Source: Chrysemys picta bellii
Taxonomy: Eukaryota > Chordata > Testudines > Emydidae
Direction: 5' to 3'
Length of the DNA stretch: 64,000 nt
Assembly: GCF_011386835.1 (NCBI RefSeq)
Contig: NC_088796.1
Span: 90,007,468-90,071,467 of the forward strand
Shown: piece by piece, positions 1 to 11,847 of the stretch
Numbering within the stretch: position 1 is the first letter of the stretch
Layout of the letters: every line of letters starts with the position of its first letter
Notes under the pieces: model-generated
Databases searched by the model: none
The model's input: the letters and a program-made list of their open reading frames with translations, nothing else
Told to the model about the DNA's origin: nothing
Translations under genes and position numbers: made by a program

Positions 1-1706
1 CCTGGACATGGGAATCAAAACAAAGTATAATAGGTAAAATGCAGGGTGGCAATTAAGAAAGTTTAAACTAAGGGAAAATTTGAAACACAAATAGCTAAAG
101 ATATAGGGCCCAGTCTTCACCCAGTCTTTTATTTTGCAGGCAGAGCCAGCTCCAGGCACCAGCGCAGAAAGAAGGTGCTTGGGCTGGCCAATGGGAAGGG
201 GCAGCATGTCCGGGTCTTCAGCGGTGGGTCCCTCAGTCCCTCTTGGAGGGAAGGACCAGCCGCCGAAGAATGAAGCGGCGCGGTAGAGCTGCTGCCGAAG
301 TGCCACCGATCGCGGGTTTGTTTTTTTTTCCTTCGCCGCTTGGGATGGCAAAAAAGCTGGAGCCGGCCCTGTTTGCAGGTGCCTGCAGGTTGCATCCCAA
401 CCCCTTTGCCATTAGAGGTTAGTGAAGTTTTAAATATAATAATGCGATAAATTTCTCACTTCAGTGGTTTGTTTAATCAATGCAGTAGGAAGGTGGTGGT
501 GGAAGCTATTGATATAACTTGAACAGAATGGATTTTTATCTATTTGGGGCCTGGAATTTTTGTCAAAATGTCTGCAAAATAATTGTAAAAGGCTTATACT
601 AAATATTCATGACACCCCTGCCACCCCACCTTTCTTTCCCATTTTTCAGCTAGCTCTGGGGCTGGTCAGAATTTATATTAAAAACAGACTAAAAAATATG
701 TGAAAACTCTTGCAATTTCTCCCTATTTGTTGACAAGCTCTAACTGTTTTAGAGTAAAGTTAGTGCTTAGAAATATAGTGGTGGATAGACAACACTGGAA
801 ATTGCCTTTTCTGTGAGTAGAGAGAACTTCAGTGTAAGCTTCCTCCACACTGTGACTCAAACCTGACCTAGAGGTGAAAGTTGTATGAGTTAGACGAGAA
901 GAGTCCAGGATGGACGCCTGTCCAATCCTTGACTTTTATCTCGAGACTGCCAACAATTGTCATGTGCTAATTGTAACGTGGATACCCTGAGTAGTAGGAA
1001 TTACACACCGGCTACCAACCAGTGGCCATCACAAAAGCCTCCAAAGAGACACAGGATAGTACTAATTTGGTTACTACCAGTAACCAAAAAGATATTCTTG
1101 TACAGATGACTAATAGGTGAAAGCTTCCATGTTCCACTAACTACGCTCTGAGCCATCCGCTCCCTCTGCAATTATAATGGAGGATGTTTTCAGAGGCACA
1201 AATAGCAGTTAGTATCCTAACTCCCATTGAAAGTCAATGAGAGTTAGTCTCCGTAATGTCATACCTGCCTTTGAAAATCTCACCCATAGTCTGAAAATAG
1301 CATATTTTACAATCATTAAGTTGCAAAGGAACTGTTGAACAATCCAAAATAATACATTTATTACACTACCTGTGGATTTATCAACCAATAATATCATGTG
1401 AAACAGCATCTCACTTTGACCAGATTGCCTTACAGTAGGTGTGGATGCATATAGGAATCCCTTTCTGGTGTTCATTAAGTACAAATCTGAAACCTGTAGA
1501 TGCAGCAAGTTTGCCTTTGCTGATGTGATTGGTATAGCAGGACAAGAACATTGGTTCATTTTACTCAGGTAAAGGTGGAAACATCACAATAATAGTTATG
1601 TTTTGAAGGTTACGGACTTCTAATCAAGCACTAGAACACAGAAAAACAATATTTTAATTACATTTGAGGGAAAATAAGTTTGACCAACCTGGGTAAAGGA
1701 GCCTTT
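1..1706. other. No gene seen; intergenic or intronic DNA
   Basis: I find no ORF with protein-like composition, no splice-consistent exon chain and no RNA gene. A short GC-richer patch lies at about 160-400 in otherwise AT-rich DNA. It has no termini or target duplications that I can define. Confidence 0.5.
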
Positions 1707-2513
1707 ATAACTGTCATAAACATACAGCTAAGGGTCGCATAAAATCCCTCCTTTACCTGTAAAGGGTTAAGAAGCTCAAATAACCTGGTTGGCACCTGAC
1801 CAAAAGGACCAATGAGAGGAGAAGATGCTTTCAAATCTGTGGGGGAAGGTTTTTGTTTTGTTCTTCTCACTTAAATATCTTTTGCATAAGGCGGGAATCC
1901 TTTGTCCCTTTCTGGGTTCCCACCCCCTCCTTCTCACTGGAAAAGCACCAGGTTAAAGATGGATTCCAGTTCAGGTGGTATGATCACATGTCACGGTAAG
2001 ACTTTATTACCCACTTGCCAGCACACAGGTATACAGGGAGACTTACAAGTAAAACAGAGCCATCTGCAGACAATTGTCCTGGTTAATGGGAGTCATCAAG
2101 ATTCCAAACCATTAATGGCCCACACTTTGCATAATTACAATAGGCCCTCAGAGTTACATTTTATATTTCTAGTTTCAGATACAAGAGTGGGACATTTATA
2201 CAAATAGGATGATCACACTCAGTAGATTATAAGCTTTGTAATGATACCTTACAAGAGACCTTTTGCATGAAGCATATTTCAGTTACATTATATTTAAACT
2301 TATTAGCATATTTTTATAAAATCATATAGAGTGCAACGTCACACCCTCCTTTTGAACTTACTGTCAGAGACTTGGACACTGACCATGGCGGAGGCAGTAT
2401 ATCTAAAATTCATTTTTGGGCTTCCCTCTGGGGCAGACACTCCTGTGTCCCCCAAAAGGGAAAGAGATCCTGATCCAGCTGTAGGCTCACAGCTACCAGC
2501 TATGACAGACCAT

Positions 2514-2834
2514 TCACTGGCCAGCAACCCCGGCCCCTTCACTCAGGTTGGGCTTGCTTCCAGCTACAGGGTCCTTGGGGTTTGTTCCCACCACAGCAGT
2601 CACCAGGACCCCAACTTCCAGCTCCAGGATACATGTCTCTGTGCACCTCTTCCACTCCGTTACAGCCAGTTCATGCTTCTGGGTCTTAATTGCTTTGTCT
2701 TTTAAGTCCAGGGTTTGCTGGTGAGCAGCCTTTTCCCAGGCAAATGGCACATCAATTTTCATTTGTCTTCCCTTGAGACCATCATTCGATGAGCTGGGAT
2801 ACCACAGAGAATCCCCTCCTGCCAGAACAGGCAC
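2514..2834 (-). pseudogene. Gag-derived fusion ORF of the deleted Gmr1-like element
   Basis: This 106-codon ORF joins two segments that are far apart in the longer provirus. The first half carries a charged, helix-prone stretch including KHELAVTEWKR, matching Gag near 36770-36810. The second half starts at CTETCI and matches the segment at about 49567-49700. The junction preserves the reading frame. It lacks the capsid, zinc knuckle, protease, RT and integrase parts, so it can only be a non-autonomous product or a relic. There is no evidence that it is expressed. Confidence 0.55.
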
Positions 2835-3179
2835 CCCTCCACTCCTGTCTTGCTAAGTTAGACGCTTCAGCACAGACACAGAGGTTGGGCCACACCCAGT
2901 TGCAGTTTACTGAAACTGAGATGCACTCAGCTCAGGCGCTCTTTAGTTAAGAGACTTTTTCAGTGCCCAGTGTTTAGCCTTTTGGGGCAATTTGCAATTT
3001 TTGTAGTTACAGCTTTTTTTGATCTTTACTTTTACTTATTTTGCTTTCTTTTTTGTTCCTATTTTCCTTACCCGAAATAAGCAAACAGAAAATAACAAAC
3101 CAGTAACCACTTTGCCTGTTCTCCAGCCACCACGCTTAAAATCACTACCAGTATTTTAAAGCAATCAGCTGTGCACATA

Positions 3180-3197
3180 TCCTGCTCGACTACGCCA
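3180..3197 (-). promoter_or_regulatory. Primer binding site of the Gmr1-like element
   Basis: One base after the LTR end CGTCACA the minus strand reads TGGCGTAGTCGAGCAGGA. The leading TGG is what is expected for pairing with a tRNA CCA 3' end. I cannot assign the tRNA species by eye. The larger copy at 35622 has lost this site through a deletion. Confidence 0.6.
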
Positions 3198-5180
3198 CTG
3201 TGACGGGTTGGATTACAGAACCCTCTTGGGAACTGCCAACTGATGTGCCAAGACTACTACTGCCCCTTGGGACCCCAGCACCCTGTCTTGCTGAGCCAGA
3301 CACACCCGTCTGCTCCAACACAGACCCAGGGTCTGAATTACTTGCCCCAAAGCTGCAGACTTAACTGAAAGCAGCTAACAGAAGTGTTTTTGTCTTTAAC
3401 ACTCGGATGCCCAACTCCCAATGGAGTCTAAACCCAAATAAATCTGTTTTAACCTGTATAAAGCTTATACAGGGTAAACTCATAAATTGTTTGTCCTCTA
3501 TAACACTGATAGAGCGATATGCACGGCTGTTTTTCCCCCCCTCCCCCAGGTATTAATACATACTTTGGGTTAATTAATAAGTAAAAAGTGATTTTATTAA
3601 ATACAGAAAGTAGGATTTAATTGGTTTCAAGTAGTAACAGACAGAACAAAGTGAATTGTGGTGGCAGCGATACCGTTCCAAGGACAAGGAAGAATTTGTG
3701 CCTTGGAAGTTTTTAACCTAAGCTGGTAGAGATAAGCTTAGGGAGTCTTTCATGCTGGTCCCCACATCTGTACCCCTAGAGTTCAGAGAGGGGAGGGAAC
3801 CCTGACAATAACTGTTCCGTTTTCACTGGATAGTGCTACAGAAGGTAGCAGCTTAACAAAAAAAGAAAAAAAATAGTTAACAAAACTCAAGGAAAAGTCC
3901 TGCTGCTGTTGAGACTGATGTATACATAACATGAGTGCCATTGTGCCAAGATGATAAAATGACTTCCAGTTGCAAATATTTAGCACAGTTGCTACTGGGC
4001 TTTCCATCGGGGTAGGGGGTACCCATCTTGATCACTCATTATATTAATTATTTATTCTGTGAGGATAGTGTACTTGACTCTATAGAAGACACAAAATGAA
4101 GAGCATCCCTGCTCCAAAGAGCTTACCACCTGCTCCCTACAATAATCATAGTCTACTCAGGTCCTTATACCACCTCATCACTGTAGTATTTCATTCTATA
4201 TAGGTTCTTATACTATGCTCATCACCATAGTATGAGAGCATTCCAGAATCGCATTTAACCAACATCACTAACATCTGTTGCATGTTGTTCTTTCTCTTTT
4301 TTTTTCTCTCTCCAAGGGGGAAATTATGTGAGGCTCGGTTTTGTTTAATTTTTTATGTATTTTATGTCTAGTCTAGTGTGGTATATGTGTCTGTTATTGA
4401 AGGTAAGGGCAAAGAAGTGCACCTTGCACTTCCAGTGGAAAAGGTGAGGTTTGAGGCAGTCCTTAGATCCTAGGGGAATGTGTTCCACAGTCTCCGACTG
4501 GGTCTAGACAAAGTCGGTCTCCAGCACACACAAGCTGTACCCTTGTGTAGGACAGCTCTGAGGAGCAGAGCTATCCACCATGGTACTCATGCTGGAACTT
4601 CAGTCAATCATTTAGGTGTCCTGCTCCCAGACCATTGAGTGGCTACCATGGTCTTAATTCATATTTCAGATAAAATCAATAGAGGTCCATGACAAAAATG
4701 TAGTTGCACATTTAAATATGTGGCAGTGCCTGTAGGCCTACCTGGCCACATCTGGGCTCTCATTTGGACTATGTGAGCTGGTGACTTTCCCACCAGCTAT
4801 AGGACACAGTCCACTTGCCCTGTGTACGGTGAAAACATGCCCCCTTCCTGGGATTTCACTTTATTACAAACAAATGAACACTGAGACAACCTAAAGTCCA
4901 GTCCAAGCCTTCACCTTAAGATTGGCTGCTCCTAGAGCTTGGCTTCCTCTCTGCCTTAGACCTAATATTCCTCTCCCAAGGCAGCCTAGCTTTAAATCCT
5001 GCTTCTTTCCAACTGGAGGGCTCTCCTTGCAAGCTTCACATTGCTTGCAAGTATTGCAGGCAGGGCTGGCTTCAGTCCATCTCCAGGACGGAGCACTCAC
5101 ACTTGCCTGTCCAGTCCAGTTGGGGTTTGTCCACTCCACAGGCAACCAAGAGTGAGCACTTGAACTCTACAGAGAAGGCA

Positions 5181-5263
5181 TGTTTTCAGAGGTATTGAGC
5201 ACCTGCCTCTCCAGTTTCATTCAGCTGGAGTTTTGAGTGCCTACCACTTCTGAAAATCAGGCG
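5181..5263. repeat. Short foldback repeat, TTTTCAGAGG family
   Basis: The left arm reads TTTTCAGAGGTATTGAGCAC and the right arm ends CTTCTGAAAATCAGG, which is partly its reverse complement. Related hairpins lie at 21325-21418 and 21771-21843. This looks like a small non-autonomous foldback family. Confidence 0.45.
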
Positions 5264-6734
5264 CAGTGGTGACAGTAGGTGGGTAGCTTTAACACTTTAA
5301 CTGCTGCCTTTTGAAACTGTTAGAATGCATGTTATTGTCATGGCAGGCATATAGCTCAGACCTGTCTTTCTGAGTGTGGATCTCTCTACTGTCCCCACCA
5401 CAGCTTTGTATCTCATCAACACTGTGACCATAGTCACCCAAATTCTGTCCATGCAGACTGAACACCCTTCCTCTGAAGCCTGGTTCCCTCCCCACCCTCC
5501 CTTCTCGAGGGACTTTCATATTGATGCTGACTTCTACACAGCAAAAGGATGATAGCAAATTCCAGAAATGCCACTGCTGCTGTGGTCCCGATTTGCATGC
5601 ACACAATCACTGGCATGTGTAATGTCTGGCACTTAGCATACACATTTTAAGATTTACGGGCCAGATTTTCCCATATAATGCAGCCACTTTTCATTAGCAC
5701 AATCTGGTCTGAACAAATATTGTTTAGCCCCTGTATATTAACTTGAGCCTACAAGTTTGTATGCTAAAAATAGCACAAGCTAGAGATTGTGCTCACACAA
5801 AAGGATCCATGTGCAAATGGAGATCAGGTTGAGTCGCTGTTTAAAATTTGTCGCCTTATGACTGAATTTTTATTACTAAGCTGTAAGTTAATTTTAAGTT
5901 CTCATCAGGTCTTTACAGGACTCAGCTAAGAATCTATCAGTTTATATCTAGCCAAACCAATTGTTTTCTCAGGAGTCCTATCCAGCTAAAATATGTATCT
6001 TTGTTCAATTTTTTTCATTCACATATGGTGTTACATATTGTGCAATTTCAAAAATAAGAGGAACATGATATCATTCTGAAATGTACAAAGCAGGGCTTGT
6101 TTTAATTTAAAATTTACTTTTCTGCACCTAGGGAATAGTTGTGGAAATAGATTAAATAATCATTAAGGAGTTTATATCACATCTAACAAGTACGTTGGAA
6201 GGCTCTGAAAAATGTAGTGTGAGAAAATGTGTCCTTCATATATGTAAATCAAAAGAGTATGTTCAGCTTCCAACATCCAGAGGCTGGGGAAATATCTGAG
6301 GCTTGATGTCCAATATCTATATTAAACAAGTATAGTGTATCTTCATCCCAAAAATGAAGCAATGGGACAATAGGACTTCAGAGAAGACAAGCAAGTAGAA
6401 TAGAATAAGGGCAAGGTGCAAGTATTTTTGGTCTCTGGAGCTGTCATATGAAGTGCCAGAACTAAATCAAGTGTGCCCAGCATTTCTCCTTATCTATTTC
6501 CAATTATTTAGAAATTAAACTGCATTACAGACAATCTCACAGCTTCTCCATGCTTGAGAGACCTCCAAAGTTCCCTGAACACAAGCTTCCTTCTAAGGAC
6601 AGGAATTAGTTTCTGTGGTGGCACCTTTACTGGTCTGGAAGGGTAATTAACAAGTTAGCTATAGTCACATGTGCAGCTTTCACAAACATGCTAGACAACT
6701 GGAAGGCATTTGAAGTGTTGGCTCTTTAGGGGGG

Positions 6735-6955
6735 GGTGTATTTCAAAATTGATTTTTTTATTCATTAAAAAATTTAAACTGAACATCTTCAGTGAAAAAT
6801 GAAAAGTTTTTGGCCAAAAAGATTTGGTTGGAAGGGTGGGGAGTTGGTTTTCTGACAAAAGTATTGAAGACTTTGGAGGATGCTTTCCATGTAATTTTTT
6901 TCTTTAGTTGCAAAATCCAACTTTCCATCAGAAAATGTTTTGACCAGCTGTACCA
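6735..6955. repeat. AT-rich interspersed repeat ending in TTTTGACCAGCT
   Basis: An AT-rich segment ends with GAAAATGTTTTGACCAGCT. The reverse-complement start, AGCTGGTCAAAA, opens a similar segment at 14519, which suggests a MITE-like family with AGCTGGTCAAAA termini. The boundaries are approximate. Confidence 0.35.
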
Positions 6956-7657
6956 CTAACACACTGGACATTCCCTTTCCTTCTCAAGAGTCTATGTTAC
7001 TTGCTGGTCCATTGCTCCAAAGTCCACTCTGTTTAGTCATCAGCAGCTTTGAGGATTTTGCATCTGACAGCCACGGTAGGAGTAGCAGGACAACTGGAAA
7101 ACAGCACTGAGCATTGGGGAGCAGCAGTTTTTGCAGTGATGGACGTGTAGATTGCACAGGAAGTTGGAGCTGCATATTATTTTCTTTGGACCTAGCTGTG
7201 CCAACGTTGGTCACAGTGATTAGAGCCTTACTCTCTGGTAGCCCCAATTCAGTCCCCGGGTGGTTCAACTAGAGCTGCGATTTGTACTTTTTAATGCTAA
7301 TGAACGATCTGCCAACAGGTGAACTCCTTACAGCAGAACTCCCAGGAAAAGAGAAGTTCTTGGATTGCAAGGAGCTGGGCACCATGCTTGGAATTCTTGG
7401 GAGCTACTTGAGTTGTGCCGCTCTCTAGTCATTTCTGCATCTCTTGCAAGTTCAAGCACAGGGGAAGCTCAGCCCCTCACACTTCTGGGCTACTAGTGAG
7501 TCATATAGTACATCTTCGCAGAATGAGACTCACAGTCTAACCCAATAGTTATTAGCTCCTGAAGTGTACATTTTTTATACAGATTTGTTGTTTTTATACT
7601 TAAAGCTCATTCTTGCAGTCCTTACAGATGCAAAACTCCTAGTAAATTCAAGAGGGT

Positions 7658-7659
<2 letters not shown>

Positions 7660-7703
<44 letters not shown>

Positions 7704-7723
7704 TTAAGGATGGTCCTTAATCT
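7660..7723. repeat. Poly(T) tract followed by a small hairpin
   Basis: A run of 41 T (7660-7700) is followed directly by a 10-bp stem with a 3-nt loop (AGATTAAGGA, TGG, TCCTTAATCT; 7701-7723). It could be the tail of an antisense retrotransposed copy, but I cannot recognise a body. Confidence 0.6.
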
Positions 7724-7764
7724 AAAAAAGGCACTAGATCGCAATTAAGCACATGTGGTTCATT

Positions 7765-7990
7765 TCCCAACTCTGCTATGGAGTTCTGTGTGGTTAAGGG
7801 CAAGGCACTTCTTGTGCCTCAGTTCCCCACCTGTAAAATGGGGAAAGCAATGCTGCTTTTGTCTGTTTTTTGTCTACTTCAGTTAAGGCAGGAACTGTCT
7901 CTTACTATGTGTTTGCACAGTGCCTAGAACAATGGAAGCCCAATATCAACAGAGTTGTCTAAGAGCTACTGTAATACAAATAGTAAGAAT
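7765..7990 (+). repeat. Ancient MIR/CORE-type SINE with LINE-like tail
   Basis: The segment contains CTCAGTTCCCCACCTGTAAA and a TGGGGAAAG-type stretch that I associate with MIR-like CORE SINEs. It continues into CAGTGCCTAGAACAATGG and a tail TACTGTAATACAAATAGTAA. Divergence is high. The identification is from memory of the family. Confidence 0.5.
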
Positions 7991-9181
7991 ATAAATACAC
8001 AAAGTTGGCATGATCAGGCCCTTGGCATGTTGTGACAGCTTCTAGAAGTGACCCTGAGCCCAGATTTACTATAGCTATGTGTTTGGCCTGTATCTAGGGA
8101 AAAAAACAAGATTATTCAAGGCTTCTTCCCTCTTCCCCCCCCCACCCTTCTCCACCCCCGATGCAATGGTCTGGAGAGCTAGGCGGAAGTTACATACGGG
8201 TATAATGGGCTTTATTATATTCTCATTTATTCCAGGCTTACACTAGTGAAACTATTGATTTCAATGGAGCTACTCAGATCCTCAACTGGTGCAAATAAGC
8301 AGGTTCTATTGACATCACTTTATACCAGCTGAGGATGTAGCCCTACACCTTTATTTCTATCGGGTAAAATTCTGACCACCCAGAATTAAATGGTAGTTTT
8401 TCCGGGAACGTTGCTGAAAACATTCTTCATTTAAAAATATTAACCTTTTAGTTCTTTAAATCTGTGGTTTGATTTTGTGAAATGTTTCTTATTAATGTAG
8501 AGGCAGGGCATCAATCTTACTGGCTGTATGAGGCTGAGTTTCCAGTAGCTTTTTAAAAAGAAATGCATTGTTAAAGGAGTTGCATTATTTCTCTGAAAAA
8601 ATATTTAAAATCATAACTGTTGTATACTTGTGATTCCTGGCTAATTTCTGATGTTAAACAGAGAAATCATTTTAGTCATCAGCACAGGAAGTACTTCAGG
8701 ATGAGGGTTAAGTGAGGAGCACTTTTACATTTATAAATGGCCAAAAACTTAAAGGAACATACTTATCCTTTGTGAGCATAGAGGAAATTCCCTCCAAAAC
8801 CCAAGTGGGTTATTGGACAGAATGTACCTGCTCAGCTCTCCTCTACCAGCTCCTATTGGCTCCTGCAGATCAAGTCTCCAGCCTTGGAATTGTATTAATT
8901 TTCATTGCTTTCCATGTGGGAAAGAGAGAACCTTGGGTAGATGAGGCAGCTGCTCAACATGGTCCCCTCCAGTACCTGGGAGGCAGCCAGATCCACAAAG
9001 GAACTGAGATGATGCTATGCTAAACGTCACAGCAACTAACTTTTAGGCACCAACAAAAATCACAGGAACACTGTGATCTACAAGCTTGCCTCAGGCACCT
9101 AGGCTCCCTATAAAATAAATGGTGAGAGAGGAGGAGCCTTAGGATGTGATCGGCAAAAGCCAGCATTCTATGCCAGGAGCC
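7991..9181. other. No gene seen; one old interspersed repeat
   Basis: No supported gene. About 8226-8345 carries a repeat with ATTTCAATGGAGCTACTC and a following GGTGCAAATAAGC segment. Related sequence recurs at about 17903-18000, 18483-18570, 32391-32480 and 34555-34672. Confidence 0.4.
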
Positions 9182-9189
9182 TTCTAACC

Positions 9190-9774
9190 TAGCGGCTCTC
9201 AACCTTTCCAGACTCCTGTATCCCTTTCAGGAGTCTGTCTTGCGAAATCCCCAAATTTCACCTCACTTAAACTACCCCTCTAACCCGATATAACGCGACC
9301 CGATATAACGCGAATTCAGATATAACATGATAAAGCTGCGCACTCCAGCGGATCAAAGCAAGTTCGATATAACGCTGTTTCACCTATAACGCAGTAAGAT
9401 TTTTTTGGCTCCCGAGGACAGCGTTGTATTGGGGTAGAGGTGTACTTGTTTACAAAATCAGACATAAGAATACAAAAGCGTCACAGCTACACTATTACTG
9501 AACAATTGCTGACTCTCATCTTTACCATATAATTATAACAAATCAATTGGGATATAAATATTGTACTTACATTTCAGTGTATAATATATAGAGCAGTATA
9601 AACAAGTCATTGTCTGTATGAAGTTTTTTGTTTGTTTGTTTGTTTTGTTTGTTGTTTTTTTGCAGTGACTATGCTAGTGCTTTTTATGTAGCCTGTTGTA
9701 AAACTAGGCAAATATCTAGATGAGTTGATGTACCCTCTGGAAGACCTCTGCAAACCCTTGGTTGAGAATTACTG
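9190..9774 (+). mobile_element. hAT-family element, non-autonomous
   Basis: An 8-bp target duplication TTCTAACC flanks the element (9182-9189 and 9775-9782). The ends are TAGCGGCTCTCAACCTTT and the inverted GGTTGAGAATTACTG, a decayed CAG...CTG hAT terminus pair. No transposase ORF is present. A mariner-like MITE is inserted inside it at 9275-9442. A truncated antisense relative of the 3' part lies at about 60880-61020. Confidence 0.85.
9275..9442. mobile_element. Mariner/Tigger-like MITE nested in the hAT element
   Basis: The left end CCCCTCTAACCCGATATAAC and the right end GGGGTAGAGGTG are inverted repeats. They are flanked by TA on both sides, the target duplication of the Tc1/mariner superfamily. 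The internal part repeats GATATAACGCGA-type motifs. It is non-coding and inserted after the surrounding hAT copy. Confidence 0.8.
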
Positions 9775-9889
9775 TTCTAACCTACCAATGGGAGATGCCA
9801 ATGTCAGAGGAATATGCTAAGCCCCACTCCTCTCATGGAGGTAGGTGTCTATCTCTGCCAATGTTTTACAACCAGAAAACCCTCTCTGG

Positions 9890-10330
9890 GAGTCAGGTGG
9901 CTTAGGTGCCTCAGTGCTGTCTTGCAGGAAAGAGTTAGGCATCTGCCTCACTCCATGTAAAAATTCCAGTACTTGTCTGGGATGTAGGAGACCCAGGTTC
10001 AGTTCCCCCTTCTCTGACAGGAGTGCTCTACCTGCTGAGCTATGGTATATTCTGAGTTGGGGCTCCCTCAGTGTCTCCTATAGAAGCTGTTGCACTGTGG
10101 ATAAATAAAGGAGTGACTGGAGCAGGGGGACTGGACCCTGGGTCTCCCACCTCCCAGGTGGGTGCCCCAACCACTATGGAATCATTCTCTTTCTCTCCCA
10201 ATGACTGTGGATAAATAGTCACTGGCCAGAGAGAGAGAGGAAGAATGACACTGTAGTCCAGTGGATAGGGTCCTGCCTGGGATTTAGGTGGATGCATGCC
10301 TGGCTTTCTCCAGTTGATGAATCGCTCTGG
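9890..10330. repeat. Cluster of tRNA-derived SINE-like units
   Basis: Several segments resemble Pol III promoter boxes. TAGTCCAGTGGATAGGG at about 10257 and the reverse complement of GCTGAGCTATGG at about 10037 resemble A boxes. GGTTCAGTTCC at about 9994 and antisense GGTCCAGTCCC at about 10130 resemble B boxes. No unit folds as an intact tRNA. This looks like decayed tRNA-derived repeats in mixed orientation. Confidence 0.4.
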
Positions 10331-10512
10331 GGTTAGGTAGGAGATAGGCACCTGGACACCTAGTATGAAGCCGTCGTGCATGTACCCAGAGGAAGAAACA
10401 TAGGCACTGAGGGAATTTTTACCCAGAAAACTTAGTTGCAGCATCCGTTTAGGCACCTACAAGGTTTGGCAGGAATATTGTGGAACACAGTGGAGTCTAA
10501 AACAGGGACTTA

Positions 10513-10821
10513 GAGTACATCTACACTACCCGCCAGATCGGTGGGTAGCGATCGATCTAATGGGGATTGATTTTATCGTGTGTAGTGTGGACGCGATAAA
10601 TCGATCCCCGATTGCTCTCCCATTGACTGCTGAACTCCAGCAGTGCGAGAGGCAGAAACAAAGTCGACGGGGGAGCCGCGGCCATCGATCCAGCGCCGCG
10701 AGGACGCGAAGAAAGTAGTTTTAATTCGATCTGAGATACGTTGACTTCAGCTACGCTATTCTCGTAGCTGAAGTTGTGTATCTTAGATCGATTTCCCCCC
10801 CACCCCAGTGTAGACCAGGCC
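10513..10821. mobile_element. PIF/Harbinger MITE
   Basis: The terminal inverted repeats contain ATCTACACTAC at the left and CAGTGTAGACCAGGCC at the right. They are flanked by TTA on both sides (10510-10512 and 10822-10824), the classical Harbinger target. The element is 309 bp and non-coding, with subterminal inverted segments around GATCGATC. Its termini resemble those of the coding Harbinger elements farther right. Confidence 0.85.
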
Positions 10822-10824
10822 TTA

Positions 10825-11839
10825 CGTGCCTAAACCCTTTGTGAACCCCACCCTTCACTCCTCTGGGGATGCGTGCCAGTCTAAGAGAGCTCCCCAGAGC
10901 CCGAATCCCAGGAAATCTCTGCCAAGCAAGCTGCTAAGCCAGATCTCTTCCTTCCATAGGAACAAGAGGCCCTATATTTGATTGTTGCATATTTAATCCG
11001 CATTCACTGTGTAATTCTCTCAATTTACATAAAGTTAGTTTTGATTGAAGTCCACCCTGTTGCTGATAGGTATTATAATTAAACTCTTGCTGAGCAGGAA
11101 GAGCCCCCATGCAGCAGAGCAGGATGGACCACTGTCGAATGACACCCTGGAAAAGATAATAGGGCCAAGGATCCCCACATAAATGAATAAAAATAATGCA
11201 TCTCCTAGAACTAGGTCTGCCCATTTTTTCTCTCTCGCGCTCTCTCTCTCTCCTTTGCCCCCCCCCTTCTTTTTATAACTGTACAGGACTGATGCAAGAG
11301 TAAGGACTTTGTTCTACAACTGATAGAATGCAACTGTGACTGTAAAGATGTATAAACTATATTACAGCCTCTGAGAAGCTCCTTTCCCCCTCCCCCCCTT
11401 TGCATACCCTAGTAAATTAAGATATCTGATGTGGCAGTTGTATTCTGAATACTGCCCAGAGTAATTCTAAATGCAATCAGGCCCATTTTAAAGAGTTACT
11501 GCACTCCTATTACCTCATTAGATCAAATACAGAATTTTTTTTCCCCCTAAAACTAACATGAGCATTTCGTCCCTGATTCAGAAAAGTATTTTGCACGTGA
11601 AAAGTTCCATTGCCTTCCATGGACCTAAATTTAAGCAAATGGTTAAGACCTTTGCAGAATCGGTAGCTTCATTCAGATCTATGCATCAACTCCTTGTAGA
11701 CTTTTTTGAAAACTACTAAGAAGTTTTATACACTTTCAATTCAAATCGGTTTACAGCCAAGGAGACTCATGCTGAAATCTCTCTCACCTACACCTTATAA
11801 GTTTCTGGATCTTTCCTAGTTCTTCTAATTAAATTAAAT
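10825..11839. other. No gene seen
   Basis: No supported gene or repeat family. There is a pyrimidine-rich CT tract at about 11225-11272. Confidence 0.4.
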
Positions 11840-11847
11840 CCTAGAGC

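Larger units (their letters stand above)
1870..3652 (-). mobile_element. Internally deleted Gmr1-like Ty3/Gypsy element
   Basis: On the minus strand this reads partial 5' LTR (about 3652-3199), primer binding site, leader, a fused gag-to-downstream ORF, then a partial 3' LTR (2339-1870). The LTR parts align with the complete solo LTR at 18949-20076. The 3' copy stops close to the position of that LTR's TATA box, and the 5' copy starts downstream of U3, so the copy is roughly R-U5-body-U3. The coding body matches parts of the larger provirus at 35622-52076 but lacks everything between the Gag coiled coil and a downstream segment. No own target duplication is visible. Confidence 0.75.
1712..3807 (+). 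mobile_element. Split solo LTR with TGTCATAAAC and AACCCTGACA termini
   Basis: The left terminus TGTCATAAAC starts at 1712 and the right terminus AACCCTGACA ends at 3807. Both are flanked by the 5-bp duplication ATAAC (1707-1711 and 3808-3812), and the TG...CA ends fit an LTR. Only about 160 bp at each end belong to this LTR (about 1712-1869 and 3653-3807). The middle is filled by a Gmr1-like element in the opposite orientation. The LTR's own central part seems to be missing, so the second event involved a deletion as well as an insertion. The family name is not assigned. Confidence 0.75.
3813..7640. other. No gene seen
   Basis: This stretch is mostly AT-rich with short, unconvincing ORFs. 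It contains one foldback repeat (5181-5263) and one AT-rich interspersed repeat (about 6735-6955). Around 4036-4130 there is a very degenerate resemblance to the ancient repeat at 20940-21095. Confidence 0.45.
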
